A stretch of 7,765 nucleotides of DNA. It comes from Burkholderiaceae bacterium. GTDB taxonomy: Bacteria > Pseudomonadota > Gammaproteobacteria > Burkholderiales > Burkholderiaceae. Both the position numbers and the translations under genes were made by a program. This document shows positions 1 through 6,457 of this stretch, piece after piece. A model generated the notes under the pieces. That model saw only the letters and a program-made list of their open reading frames with translations. It was not told the DNA's origin and ran no database searches. Location: NCBI GenBank assembly GCA_023253905.1, contig JALREG010000344.1, positions 1 through 7,765 of the forward strand. The letters are read 5' to 3'. Numbering within the stretch: position 1 is the stretch's first letter; the number at the start of each line of letters is the position of its first letter.

Positions 1-302
1 CAATCGAAGGCCAGCCCGGTGATCCGGTTTACGCGGTGGCCGAGGGCAAAGTGATTTTCAGCGGGGTGGGGCCACGGGGTTACGGCAACCTCATCATCGT
101 CAAGCATGAAAATGATCTGCTCTCGGTTTACGCGCACAACCGTTCGCTGGTGGTTCGTGAAGGCGATCAGGTCACACGTGGTCAGAAGATCGCCGAAATC
201 GGCGACAGCGACGCCGACCGCCCCAAGCTGCGGTTCGAGATCCGGCGCGAAGGGCGTCCGGTCGATCCGTCCAAATATCTGCCTTCCCGTCCCGGGCAGT
301 AA
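1..302 (+). CDS. nlpD: NlpD-like degenerate M23/LytM-domain protein, C-terminal 99 residues (5' partial)
   Basis: The frame is open from the first base of the window (first full codon at 3) and stops with TAA at 300-302, so only the C-terminal part of the peptidase M23 (LytM) fold is visible. The order of motifs fits NlpD: a Gly-rich strand (AEGKVIFSG), GYGNLIIVKH, YAHN, VREGDQVTRGQKIAEIGDS, then an RFEIRREGRPVDPSKYLP ending typical of NlpD. The catalytic HxH of active M23 peptidases (PHLHFE) reads P-K-L-R-F-E here, so both histidines are lost and hydrolase activity is unlikely. Known family role: NlpD is an outer-membrane lipoprotein that activates the septal amidase AmiC during daughter-cell separation. 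The lipobox and LysM domain would lie upstream of the window. An internal GTG at 36 is not a start because the domain begins before it. Another degenerate M23 family member is possible but less likely. The classical downstream neighbour rpoS is absent. Confidence 0.8.
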   Translation, partial: IEGQPGDPVYAVAEGKVIFSGVGPRGYGNLIIVKHENDLLSVYAHNRSLVVREGDQVTRGQKIAEIGDSDADRPKLRFEIRREGRPVDPSKYLPSRPGQ

Positions 303-331
303 AAACCCTCCGGCCGGGTGCCCGGAACCCC

Positions 332-1117
332 ATGGCGCCCGTTCTCGTCTTCGATATCGAAACCATTCCTGATATCGCCGGGTTGCGCGCCGCCTGGGGG
401 TTCGACGCGGCACTCCCCGATGCCGAAGTCGCGGAGCAGGCCTTCGCGCGTCGTCGCGAGCGTACCGGCGGGAGCGACTTTCTGCCGCTGCACCTGCATC
501 GGGTGGTGGCGATCGGCTGTCTGCTACGCGATGAACGCGGGGTTCAGGTACGTTGCCTGGGCCAGTCCGACGAGAGCGAAGCCCGACAGATTCAACAGTT
601 TTTCCGATTGATTGATCGGCATACGCCGCAGCTCGTCTCCTGGAACGGCGGCGGCTTTGATCTGCAGGTGCTTCACTACCGGGCGCTCGTCAACCAGGTT
701 CAAGCTTCGCGCTACTGGGATCAGGGCGACGATGACCGCGACTTCAAGTACAACAACTATCTCAGCCGCTATCACAGCCGCCATCTCGATCTCATGGATC
801 TGCTTGCCCTCTACAACGGGCGGGCAAGTGCCCCGCTCGACGAACTGGCGCGCCTGTGTGGCTTCCCCGGCAAGCTGGGTATGGATGGGTCGCAGGTCTG
901 GCCGGCGTGGCAGGCGGGACACATCGCCGAGATCCGCAACTATTGCGAAACCGATGTCGCCAATACCTGGCTGCTGTACTGTCGGTTTCAGTTACTGCGA
1001 GGGCACTGGTCACCCGAGCGTTACCAGGAGGAAATCGCGCTCACACGTGGGGCGTTAGCGGGGCTCGCCCCCGAGCACGAGCACTGGCGGCAATTTCTCG
1101 CGGCATGGCCGCAATGA
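332..1117 (+). CDS. Predicted 3'-5' exonuclease, DEDDy family (PolB-exonuclease-like)
   Basis: The product is 261 residues with all exonuclease motifs of the DnaQ-like superfamily. Exo I is FDIET (residues 7-11, D8 and E10). Exo II is SWNGGGFD (103-110, N105 and D110). Exo III is Y-C-E-T-D (204-208), the YxxxD form that defines the DEDDy subgroup. A conserved HLDLMD segment (151-156) and an [11 protein letters not shown] segment (171-181) match the predicted PolB-like 3'-5' exonuclease family (COG3298/PF10108 type). It should act in the cytoplasm on single-stranded nucleic acid 3' ends using two metal ions. The physiological substrate is not known to me. There is no polymerase domain, so it is a stand-alone nuclease. 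It lies 29 bp after the nlpD-like gene with only a weak Shine-Dalgarno (GGA at 324-326). It overlaps rlmD by ATGA, which suggests translational coupling. The assignment to the fold is firm. The biological role is not. Confidence 0.85.
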   Translation: MAPVLVFDIETIPDIAGLRAAWGFDAALPDAEVAEQAFARRRERTGGSDFLPLHLHRVVAIGCLLRDERGVQVRCLGQSDESEARQIQQFFRLIDRHTPQLVSWNGGGFDLQVLHYRALVNQVQASRYWDQGDDDRDFKYNNYLSRYHSRHLDLMDLLALYNGRASAPLDELARLCGFPGKLGMDGSQVWPAWQAGHIAEIRNYCETDVANTWLLYCRFQLLRGHWSPERYQEEIALTRGALAGLAPEHEHWRQFLAAWPQ

Positions 1118-2493
1118 GGCGGGACGCCCGCGCGGCCGATCCGGTCCTGATCGATCTCGAGATCGAATCGCTCGATCTGGAAGCGCAGGGCGTAGCGCAC
1201 GCTGACGGTAAGGTGGTGTTCGTCTCGGGCGGACTTCCGGGCGAGCGTGTTCGCGCAGTGCTCAAGCGGCGCAAGCCCAGGTTCGACACGGCCGACACGG
1301 TTGCCGTACTCCGCGAGAGCAGTCAGCGGGTGAGGCCGCGCTGCGCCCACTTTGGCGTGTGTGGCGGCTGTTCAATGCAGCATCTCGATCCGCTTGCCCA
1401 GATCGCGGTGAAGCAGCGTGCGTTAGAAGATCAGCTTCACCATCTCGGAAACGTCGCGCCCGACACCATGCTCCGCCCGATCGCCGGGCCGACGTGGGGC
1501 TATCGCTATCGGGCGCGTCTGTCGGTTCGCCATGTCCCGAAAAAGGGTGGGGTCCTGGTCGGATTTCACGAACGCGGTTCGAGCTACGTCGCCGATATGC
1601 GCGAGTGCCATGTGCTGCACCCGCGGGTGGCTGAACTGCTGCTGCCCTTGCGCCAACTCGTGTCGGAGCTCAGCCTTCGTGACCGGCTGCCCCAGATCGA
1701 GGTGGCGGTGGGCGACACCGCAGGATCCCGCCCATGCATTGCGCTCGTGCTCAGAGTGCTGCAGGCGCTCACCGAAGATGATCGAACACGGCTACGGCAG
1801 TTTGCGGCGGCGGAAGCGGTTGAGATGTGGCTGCAACCCGCCGGACCCGACTCCATCGAACTGCTTTGTGATGATCGGGGGGGGGATGGCGGCTCATCGC
1901 TCGCCTATCGGCTTCCTGAGTTCAACGTTGTCATGCCGTATCGACCCACTGACTTCACCCAGGTCAATCACGCGATCAACGAAGTGCTGGTACGGCGCGC
2001 GCTGGCGTTGCTTGCACCAGCGCCAGGCGACCATGTTGCCGATCTTTTCTGTGGCCTGGGCAATTTCAGCCTTCCGCTTGCGCGGCGGGCGGCGACGGTG
2101 CTGGGGGTGGAAGGAAGCCCAACGCTGGTGGCCCGTGCGGCCGATAACGCTGTGCTGAACGGGCTTGCCGATCGCACTCGGTTTGTAGCCCGAAATCTGT
2201 TCGACATGGATCCAGAGCAGTGGCGCGCGCTCGGGGATTTCGACCGCGTGCTGATCGACCCGCCGCGAGAGGGAGCGCTCGAGGTATGCAAGGCGATTGC
2301 CGCGCAGACGGCGGAGGACACCCACCACCGGCCCAGGCGGATCGTCTACGTGTCCTGTAACCCTGCCACCCTGGCGCGTGACGCCGGCGTTCTGGTGAAT
2401 CTCGGGGGCTACCGGCTGTTGGCCGCGGGTGCGGTGAACATGTTCCCCCACACCTCACACGTGGAATCGATCGCGGTTTTTGACCGCACCTGA
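1114..2493 (+). CDS. rlmD: 23S rRNA (uracil-C5)-methyltransferase RlmD (m5U1939)
   Basis: The product is 459 residues and uses SAM to methylate C5 of a 23S rRNA uridine (U1939 in E. coli numbering). It has an N-terminal TRAM RNA-binding domain (about 12-68). The iron-sulfur cysteines are C77, C83, C86 (in [10 protein letters not shown]) and C165 (RECHVLHP). A C-terminal Rossmann methyltransferase domain carries FTQVN (281-285), the SAM loop [11 protein letters not shown] (310-320), DPPR (382-385), and the nucleophile C415 in [11 protein letters not shown]. The final HTSHVES motif (446-452) carries the catalytic-base glutamate E451. All key residues are present, which separates it from RlmC and TrmA-type enzymes lacking parts of this set. 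The start at 1114 forms ATGA with the exonuclease stop. An in-frame ATG at 1105 would add three residues and neither has a good Shine-Dalgarno, so coupling is likely. A run of nine G at 1877-1885 lies in the frame, which is intact as given. Confidence 0.95.
   Translation: MRRDARAADPVLIDLEIESLDLEAQGVAHADGKVVFVSGGLPGERVRAVLKRRKPRFDTADTVAVLRESSQRVRPRCAHFGVCGGCSMQHLDPLAQIAVKQRALEDQLHHLGNVAPDTMLRPIAGPTWGYRYRARLSVRHVPKKGGVLVGFHERGSSYVADMRECHVLHPRVAELLLPLRQLVSELSLRDRLPQIEVAVGDTAGSRPCIALVLRVLQALTEDDRTRLRQFAAAEAVEMWLQPAGPDSIELLCDDRGGDGGSSLAYRLPEFNVVMPYRPTDFTQVNHAINEVLVRRALALLAPAPGDHVADLFCGLGNFSLPLARRAATVLGVEGSPTLVARAADNAVLNGLADRTRFVARNLFDMDPEQWRALGDFDRVLIDPPREGALEVCKAIAAQTAEDTHHRPRRIVYVSCNPATLARDAGVLVNLGGYRLLAAGAVNMFPHTSHVESIAVFDRT
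1877..1885 (+). repeat. Homopolymer of nine G inside rlmD
   Basis: Nine consecutive G residues encode part of a variable Asp/Gly-rich loop ([11 protein letters not shown], RlmD residues 252-262). With nine G the frame is open on both sides. A gain or loss of one base would truncate the methyltransferase before its catalytic motifs. The tract could be a slippage site or a place for sequencing error. I infer no phase variation from a single sequence. Confidence 0.9.
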
Positions 2494-2503
2494 GCCCGAA
2501 ATT

Positions 2504-2532
2504 AAAAAAGGCCACGAATAAACGTGGCCTTT
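2504..2532. terminator. Bidirectional intrinsic terminator between rlmD and the BI-1 gene
   Basis: A perfect 7-bp GC-rich stem, GGCCACG (2510-2516) with CGTGGCC (2523-2529), closes a six-base loop AATAAA. It is extended by A/T pairs between 2507-2509 and 2530-2532. On the minus strand the six A residues at 2504-2509 become a T-tract right after the hairpin, so it is a good Rho-independent terminator for the BI-1 gene, whose stop is 47 bp away. On the plus strand only three T follow, so termination of rlmD should be weaker. Convergent genes sharing one hairpin fits the layout. Confidence 0.85.
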
Positions 2533-2536
2533 CTGG

Positions 2537-2558
2537 CTGCGCTCCGCGCGGAGCGCAG
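2537..2558. repeat. Perfect 22-nt palindrome downstream of the terminator
   Basis: The 10-base arm CTGCGCTCCG (2537-2546), the self-complementary centre CG, and the arm CGGAGCGCAG (2549-2558) form an exact inverted repeat. It lies between the shared terminator and the BI-1 stop codon. As RNA it would fold into an 8-bp GC-rich hairpin with a CGCG tetraloop. It lacks a T-tract, so it is not a classical terminator. It could protect the 3' end of the BI-1 transcript or be one copy of a dispersed palindromic element. No second copy is visible in this window. Confidence 0.6.
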
Positions 2559-2578
2559 TGCCGGCTTGCAGACGATGG

Positions 2579-3277
2579 TCAGTCGCGATCGCCACCCACG
2601 ATGCCCAGAATGGCAAGCAGGTTGCTGAACACGTTGTAAACGCTCAGGTAGATCGAGAGCGTTGCCGTGACGTAGTTGGTTTCGCCGCCGTTGACCACGC
2701 GCTGCAGGTCAACCAGGATGAACGCAGAGAAGATCAACACCGCCAGGGCGGAAATGGTGAGCATCAGTGCCGGCATCTGCAGCCAGATGTTGGCAATGGC
2801 GGCCACCAGAATGACCAGAAAACCCACGAACAACCACTTGCCAAGGCCGCTGAAGTCGCGCTTGGAGACGGTGGCGACGGTGGCCATGACGCCGAAGATG
2901 GCTGCGGTGCCACCAAACGCCGTCATGATGAGCTGCGCGCCATTGGCCATGCCCAACACGTGACCGATGAGGCGCGACAGCATGAGCCCCATGAAGAACG
3001 TGAAACCAAGCAGCAGCAGGACACCGATGCCGCTGTTCTTGAAGCGCTCGATCGCAAAGAAGAAGCCGAACGCGACCGCCAGGAAGACCAGCAGGCCAAT
3101 GAAGGGGCTACCCGCGAAGAAGCTGAAGCCGGTTCGCACGCCAATCCAGGCGCCAAGGACGGTTGGGACCATGGACAGCGCAAGCAGCGCGTATGTATTA
3201 CGCAGGACCCGGTTCCGGGCGGCAACGTCGACCAGAACCGACGGACTGCTTCCGAACGTGTTGTCACCGTATTGCAT
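2579..3277 (-). CDS. Bax inhibitor-1 / YccA family seven-helix inner-membrane protein
   Basis: The product is 232 residues with a soluble N-terminus (1-28) and seven hydrophobic segments at roughly 29-49, 58-76, 83-104, 114-135, 147-166, 168-190 and 205-227. The last segment carries the family signature, read here as GGETNYVTATLSIYLSVYNVFSNLLAILG (197-225), which is very close to the end of E. coli YccA. The family's LYLDxxN motif appears as IYLSVYN, with Ser in place of the Asp that forms part of the pH/Ca2+ latch in B. subtilis YetJ. This substitution is shared with YccA and so marks the YccA branch. D190 in the sixth segment (ILVDLQRVV) is retained. In E. coli YccA is a substrate and modulator of the membrane protease FtsH; whether this protein does the same is inference. 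The start is set by the Shine-Dalgarno GGAGGT (complement of 3285-3290), seven bases before ATG at 3277. It is transcribed alone. Confidence 0.9.
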   Translation of the reverse strand: MQYGDNTFGSSPSVLVDVAARNRVLRNTYALLALSMVPTVLGAWIGVRTGFSFFAGSPFIGLLVFLAVAFGFFFAIERFKNSGIGVLLLLGFTFFMGLMLSRLIGHVLGMANGAQLIMTAFGGTAAIFGVMATVATVSKRDFSGLGKWLFVGFLVILVAAIANIWLQMPALMLTISALAVLIFSAFILVDLQRVVNGGETNYVTATLSIYLSVYNVFSNLLAILGIVGGDRD

Positions 3278-3284
3278 GGCAGAG

Positions 3285-3290
3285 ACCTCC
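3285..3290 (-). promoter_or_regulatory. Ribosome binding site of the BI-1/YccA gene
   Basis: On the minus strand the bases read GGAGGT, a near-perfect Shine-Dalgarno seven bases before the ATG at 3277. This fixes the start and is the clearest such site among the complete genes here. Confidence 0.8.
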
Positions 3291-3304
3291 GAGTAAAGAC
3301 GACC

Positions 3305-3335
3305 ATTATGTGCGCGCCGCTTCCCCGGTTTTCAA
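3305..3335 (-). promoter_or_regulatory. Candidate sigma-70 promoter of the BI-1/YccA gene
   Basis: Reading the minus strand, a -35 box TTGAAA (complement of 3330-3335, 5 of 6 to TTGACA) and a -10 box CATAAT (complement of 3305-3310, 5 of 6 to TATAAT) are separated by 19 bases, at the long end of the tolerated range. Transcription would begin near 3298, giving a leader of about 20 bases that still contains the Shine-Dalgarno. Position and matches fit, but no experimental support can be seen. Confidence 0.5.
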
Positions 3336-3437
3336 GGGAAGCCGCAGGGCGGGCAGGGTAATCAACCAACGTTTGCCTCGCAGGGATGGAACGCCAGGCT
3401 GCTGGCCCCGCTCCACCCTGGAGATCCGACGCGCCTG

Positions 3438-3446
3438 TGATAGTAT
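3438..3446 (+). promoter_or_regulatory. Candidate extended -10 promoter element for ndk
   Basis: The sequence TGATAGTAT contains a TGn extension followed by TAGTAT (4 of 6 to TATAAT). No convincing -35 box lies 17 bases upstream, so it would rely on the extended -10. It would give a leader of about 85 bases before ndk at 3537. This is the best candidate I can find in the divergent intergenic region for the plus-strand operon. It remains weak. Confidence 0.3.
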
Positions 3447-3536
3447 CGCGGGTTCTGCGAATTGCAAGCGAAAGTAATTAACCTGTCGCAACAATGCATC
3501 GCAAGTCGTTCATTTAAAAGAATTCCTGGAGCCAAC

Positions 3537-3962
3537 ATGGCGGTTGAGCGCACTCTTTCGATCATCAAACCCGATGCCGTCGCGAAAAACGTGATTGGTC
3601 AGATTTACAGCCGGTTCGAGAACGCTGGCCTTAAAGTCATCGCTGCCCGGATGACGCAGCTGTCCCGGGCCCAGGCCGAAGCTTTTTACGGCGTTCATCG
3701 GCAGCGTCCGTTTTTCAAGGATCTGGTCGATTTCATGGTGTCCGGTCCGGTCATGATCCAAGTGCTGGAAGGTGAGGGCGCCATTGCCCGCAACCGCGAC
3801 CTGATGGGTGCGACCGATCCCAGGAAAGCGGCAGCGGGCACCATTCGTGCCGATTTCGCCGACAGCATCGATGCCAACGCAGTGCATGGCTCGGATGGCG
3901 AGGAAACCGCCCGGAACGAGGTCGCTTTCTTTTTCCCCGGCCTCGAAATTCACACGCGCTGA
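3537..3962 (+). CDS. ndk: Nucleoside diphosphate kinase
   Basis: The product is 141 residues, the standard length for bacterial Ndk. It transfers the gamma-phosphate of ATP to nucleoside diphosphates through a phosphohistidine in the cytoplasm, balancing (d)NTP pools. The opening [12 protein letters not shown] (4-15) contains the nucleotide-binding K11. [11 protein letters not shown] (50-60) holds Y51 and F59. R87 and T93 lie in [13 protein letters not shown]104 in GTIRADF, and the active-site signature NAVHGSD (114-120) carries catalytic H117. All family residues that I know are in place. The start at ATG 3537 is supported by TGGAG (3527-3531) five bases upstream and by the conserved [13 protein letters not shown] beginning. 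An upstream in-frame extension to 3462 is not conserved Ndk sequence. It is the first gene of the probable ndk-rlmN-rodZ-ispG transcription unit. Confidence 0.97.
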   Translation: MAVERTLSIIKPDAVAKNVIGQIYSRFENAGLKVIAARMTQLSRAQAEAFYGVHRQRPFFKDLVDFMVSGPVMIQVLEGEGAIARNRDLMGATDPRKAAAGTIRADFADSIDANAVHGSDGEETARNEVAFFFPGLEIHTR

Positions 3963-3994
3963 GGTCATGATTCAGGCCGGTTCGCTTCTTCTTG

Positions 3995-4022
3995 CCCGGG
4001 CCGCCTGCGCGGTCGTCCCGGG
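3995..4022 (+). promoter_or_regulatory. GC-rich imperfect hairpin between ndk and rlmN
   Basis: CCCGGG (3995-4000) can pair with CCCGGG (4017-4022), and inside it CCGC (4001-4004) pairs with GCGG (4009-4012) around a CTGC loop, leaving a four-base bulge TCGT. No T-tract follows, so it is not a strong intrinsic terminator. It ends six bases before the Shine-Dalgarno of rlmN (GAGGGGG, 4028-4034). It could stabilise the upstream ndk message or modulate rlmN expression. CCCGGG is itself palindromic, so chance occurrence in GC-rich DNA is possible. Confidence 0.35.
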
Positions 4023-4039
4023 ACGATGAGGGGGCCGCC

Positions 4040-5206
4040 ATGCAGTCGCGGGTCGAAATCCTGGGCCTGTCTCCGGATGCCCTGACCGCCGTCTGCGGGC
4101 AGTGGGGCCAAAAGCCCTTTCGGGCGAAGCAGTTGCTGCGCTGGGTTCACCAGCGCGGCCAATCCGATTTCTCTCAAATGACCGACCTCGCTCGCGATTT
4201 TCGCGAGTTGCTGTCGGAACGTGCGCAGGTGGCCACACCGCCGGTGCTCCGTGACCATGTTTCGGCCGATGGCACGCGCAAATGGCTGCTCGACGTGGGC
4301 GGCGGTAACGCGATCGAAACGGTCTTTATCCCGGAAACCTCTCGCGGCACGCTCTGCGTGTCCACGCAGGCAGGTTGCGCCGTACATTGCCGATTCTGCT
4401 CCACCGGGCATCAGGGCTTCTCTCGCAATCTGTCATCCCATGAAATCGTGGGCCAGCTCTGGCTTGCACTCCGGGCGCTCGAGCGGGATGGTGTGCATGG
4501 GCGAATTCCTTTGGCCTCAGATGACCTCGATGACGAGGGTGACGTCGCCGAGCCGCGCTCGCGGCTGATCAGCAATGTTGTTTTCATGGGGATGGGCGAG
4601 CCGCTGCAGAACTACGAGGCCACCTTGGCGGCGCTACGGGTCATGCTCGATGACCACGCTTACGGGCTGTCGCGGCGCAGGGTGACCGTGTCCACCTCGG
4701 GCGTTGTTCCCATGATTGATCGGCTGCGGCTCGATTGTCCGGTGGCGCTTGCTGTCTCGCTGCATGCGCCCGATGACAAATTGCGCGACCAGCTCGTGCC
4801 CATCAACCGCAAGTACCCTATTGACGAACTGTTAGACAGCTGCCTTCGGTATCTCGATCGAGCGCCGCGCGATTTCATCACGTTCGAATACGTCATGCTT
4901 GATGGTGTGAACGATTCCGATGAGCATGTCGAACAGCTTCTGGAGCGCGTACGTCGGGTGCCGTGCAAATTCAATCTGATTCCCTTTAATCCGTTCCCTG
5001 GCTCGGGCTTGCGCAAGTCGCCTGTGGAGCGCGTGCGGCGTTTCGCCCAGCGCCTCTCTGATGGCGGCCGGGTCACCACGATCCGGCGTACCCGGGGCGA
5101 CGATATCGATGCAGCATGCGGGCAGTTGGCGGGCGAAGTCCGCGACCGCACCGGGGTACACGACCGCATCAGTCGGCGGGTCATTCCGCTTGCGGAGGCG
5201 CAATGA
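4040..5206 (+). CDS. rlmN: Dual-specificity 23S rRNA/tRNA adenine-C2 methyltransferase RlmN (radical SAM)
   Basis: The product is 388 residues. RlmN methylates C2 of A2503 in 23S rRNA and A37 of several tRNAs in E. coli, using a [4Fe-4S] cluster, SAM and a methylated cysteine intermediate. The radical-SAM cluster motif is C113-x3-C117-x2-C120. C106 and C360 match E. coli C118 and the methyl-carrying C355, the latter in [12 protein letters not shown]. Also seen are ETVFIPE (93-99), MGMGEPLQN (183-191), [13 protein letters not shown] (212-224), VSLHAPDD (239-246) and [13 protein letters not shown] (311-323). An unusual acidic stretch at about 152-176 ([12 protein letters not shown]) sits between the LWLALRAL helix and [10 protein letters not shown]. 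The E. coli enzyme is clearly shorter there. The start at 4040 is supported by GAGGGGG (4028-4034) five bases upstream; a TTG at 3992 would add non-conserved residues. The gene follows ndk by 77 bp and overlaps rodZ by ATGA. Confidence 0.95.
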   Translation: MQSRVEILGLSPDALTAVCGQWGQKPFRAKQLLRWVHQRGQSDFSQMTDLARDFRELLSERAQVATPPVLRDHVSADGTRKWLLDVGGGNAIETVFIPETSRGTLCVSTQAGCAVHCRFCSTGHQGFSRNLSSHEIVGQLWLALRALERDGVHGRIPLASDDLDDEGDVAEPRSRLISNVVFMGMGEPLQNYEATLAALRVMLDDHAYGLSRRRVTVSTSGVVPMIDRLRLDCPVALAVSLHAPDDKLRDQLVPINRKYPIDELLDSCLRYLDRAPRDFITFEYVMLDGVNDSDEHVEQLLERVRRVPCKFNLIPFNPFPGSGLRKSPVERVRRFAQRLSDGGRVTTIRRTRGDDIDAACGQLAGEVRDRTGVHDRISRRVIPLAEAQ

Positions 5207-6450
5207 GCTCAGACGATATTGCCGGAGCCGCCACGCCGGGATCGGATGCGGGCGGCAACTTGCCCGGGTCCGTCCTCACCATCTCCTCGCTTGCCGAGCT
5301 GGTCAAGCTGCGCGATGCCAGAGGCTTCAGTGCCTCGCTGGTGTCGTCACGTCTGAGACTCGCACCGCGGCAGATCGCTGCACTCGAAACTGGCGACTGG
5401 GCGTCGCTCCCCGGACGCGCCTTCATCCGTTCCAGCCTCCGTTCCTATGGTCGGCTGCTTGAAGTTGAGGTCGCGCCGCTCCTCGAGGCAATCGAATCCG
5501 AGTTGCCAGGCACCGATGTGCTCAAGCCCGATTCGGAGCTTAATCGGCCGCTGCCGCGAGAGGGGGCGCTCGGTTTTGGCGGCAATGGTTCAGGCAGCCG
5601 ATGGGTATGGATGCTTCTTCTGGTGGTTGGGGTGATTGCGTTGGCGTTTTTCTATGGCGGTGGGGCGACCCTCCTGAACCGTAATCTCAAGGCGTCGGCC
5701 TCCGAGGCAACAACTTCGGGCCTGGCGGGCGAGCGCGCACCTGCCGAGGCGGGCGCAGTGGCGAGCCCGGCAGGGAACTCGGTGCGGTCCGACGCGTTGC
5801 AGCAGGTCAGCGGGTCGGTAGCGCAGCCGGGTACGCGCTCCGCTGCAGGTGCCAGTGCGCTCAATGCCGGCGCAATCGCCGGCTCGGCAAATTCGCCAAT
5901 CACTGTTCCGGGAGCGCCCGCAAGCACTGGCATCGCCCCCGCTGCGATGCCGGCGCCTTCGGCGACCGCCACGCCTGCCCCATCAGCCCCGCCATCGCCG
6001 ACTGCGCCTGCGCCATCGGGGCAGGCGGCCGCTCAGCAGGTTGGCAATCCCCAGCCGGTTTCGCCTGTGCCCAGCGTCGCGGCGCCCCCCGCTCCGGTGG
6101 CAGCGCAGGGCGCTGCGTCGGCTTCCACCCCTGCCGCCCCGCCGCCTTGGCCCGCGTCGATTACCGTGCCGCGCGCGTCGGGCGCTACGGGCGCAGCGGG
6201 TTTCGCCGCGCCGCTCAATCCCCTGGTCATGCGTTTCCCGGCGGATTCATGGATTGAAGTGAGGGATGCTTCGGGCGCGGTCCTGATCACTGGTACCCAG
6301 CCGTCCGGCACTGTTCGCGAGCTGAGCGGCGAGTTACCTTTGTCGCTCATCATAGGCAACGCGGGTGGCGTTGCTGTGACCTGGAGAGGGGTGCCGATCG
6401 ACCTCGCCCCGCACATGCGGCAGGGCATTGCACGGTTCCGGATCGAGTGA
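5203..6450 (+). CDS. rodZ: RodZ-type cell-shape protein: HTH domain, one membrane helix, C-terminal DUF4115
   Basis: The product is 415 residues. RodZ links the MreB actin cytoskeleton to the elongasome at the inner membrane. An N-terminal cytoplasmic helix-turn-helix domain (about 28-97) contains [51 protein letters not shown] single hydrophobic segment [19 protein letters not shown] (134-152) follows. Then a long periplasmic linker (about 160-339) is very rich in Ala, Pro, Ser and Gly. The C-terminal domain (340-415) begins [18 protein letters not shown] and ends [26 protein letters not shown], the DUF4115 pattern of RodZ. The start at ATG 5203 has GGAGG (5194-5198) four bases upstream and overlaps the rlmN stop. 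An in-frame start at 5116 would lie inside rlmN and adds non-conserved sequence. The setting rlmN-rodZ-ispG is the usual one in beta- and gammaproteobacteria. The pilF gene often found between rlmN and rodZ is absent. Confidence 0.9.
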   Translation: MSSDDIAGAATPGSDAGGNLPGSVLTISSLAELVKLRDARGFSASLVSSRLRLAPRQIAALETGDWASLPGRAFIRSSLRSYGRLLEVEVAPLLEAIESELPGTDVLKPDSELNRPLPREGALGFGGNGSGSRWVWMLLLVVGVIALAFFYGGGATLLNRNLKASASEATTSGLAGERAPAEAGAVASPAGNSVRSDALQQVSGSVAQPGTRSAAGASALNAGAIAGSANSPITVPGAPASTGIAPAAMPAPSATATPAPSAPPSPTAPAPSGQAAAQQVGNPQPVSPVPSVAAPPAPVAAQGAASASTPAAPPPWPASITVPRASGATGAAGFAAPLNPLVMRFPADSWIEVRDASGAVLITGTQPSGTVRELSGELPLSLIIGNAGGVAVTWRGVPIDLAPHMRQGIARFRIE

Positions 6451-6457
6451 GGCGATG

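Noticed and set aside
312..325. CCGGG/CCCGG inverted repeat between the nlpD-like gene and the exonuclease as terminator
   Set aside because: The loop would be only two bases and no T-tract follows, so a functional terminator is not supported.
856..1113. Upstream start for rlmD inside the exonuclease gene
   Set aside because: The added residues are a shifted reading of the exonuclease, and the TRAM domain begins only after 1114.
2558..3361. Plus-strand open frame of 267 codons opposite the BI-1/YccA gene
   Set aside because: Its translation is a low-complexity string of Gln, Glu, Asp and His. This is the typical reverse-strand image of a hydrophobic membrane protein. The minus-strand gene has a Shine-Dalgarno, a promoter candidate and a family signature.
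3462..3536. Upstream start for ndk
   Set aside because: The extra 25 residues are not part of any Ndk, and the ATG at 3537 has a Shine-Dalgarno and the conserved N-terminus.
5116..5202. Upstream start for rodZ inside rlmN
   Set aside because: It would add 29 residues of Arg/His-rich sequence that is only the rlmN coding region read in another frame. The ATG at 5203 has a good Shine-Dalgarno.
5680..6219. Ala/Pro/Ser-rich stretch as a tandem repeat or separate element
   Set aside because: No regular repeat unit could be found. This is the flexible periplasmic linker expected in RodZ proteins and it stays in the gene's frame.
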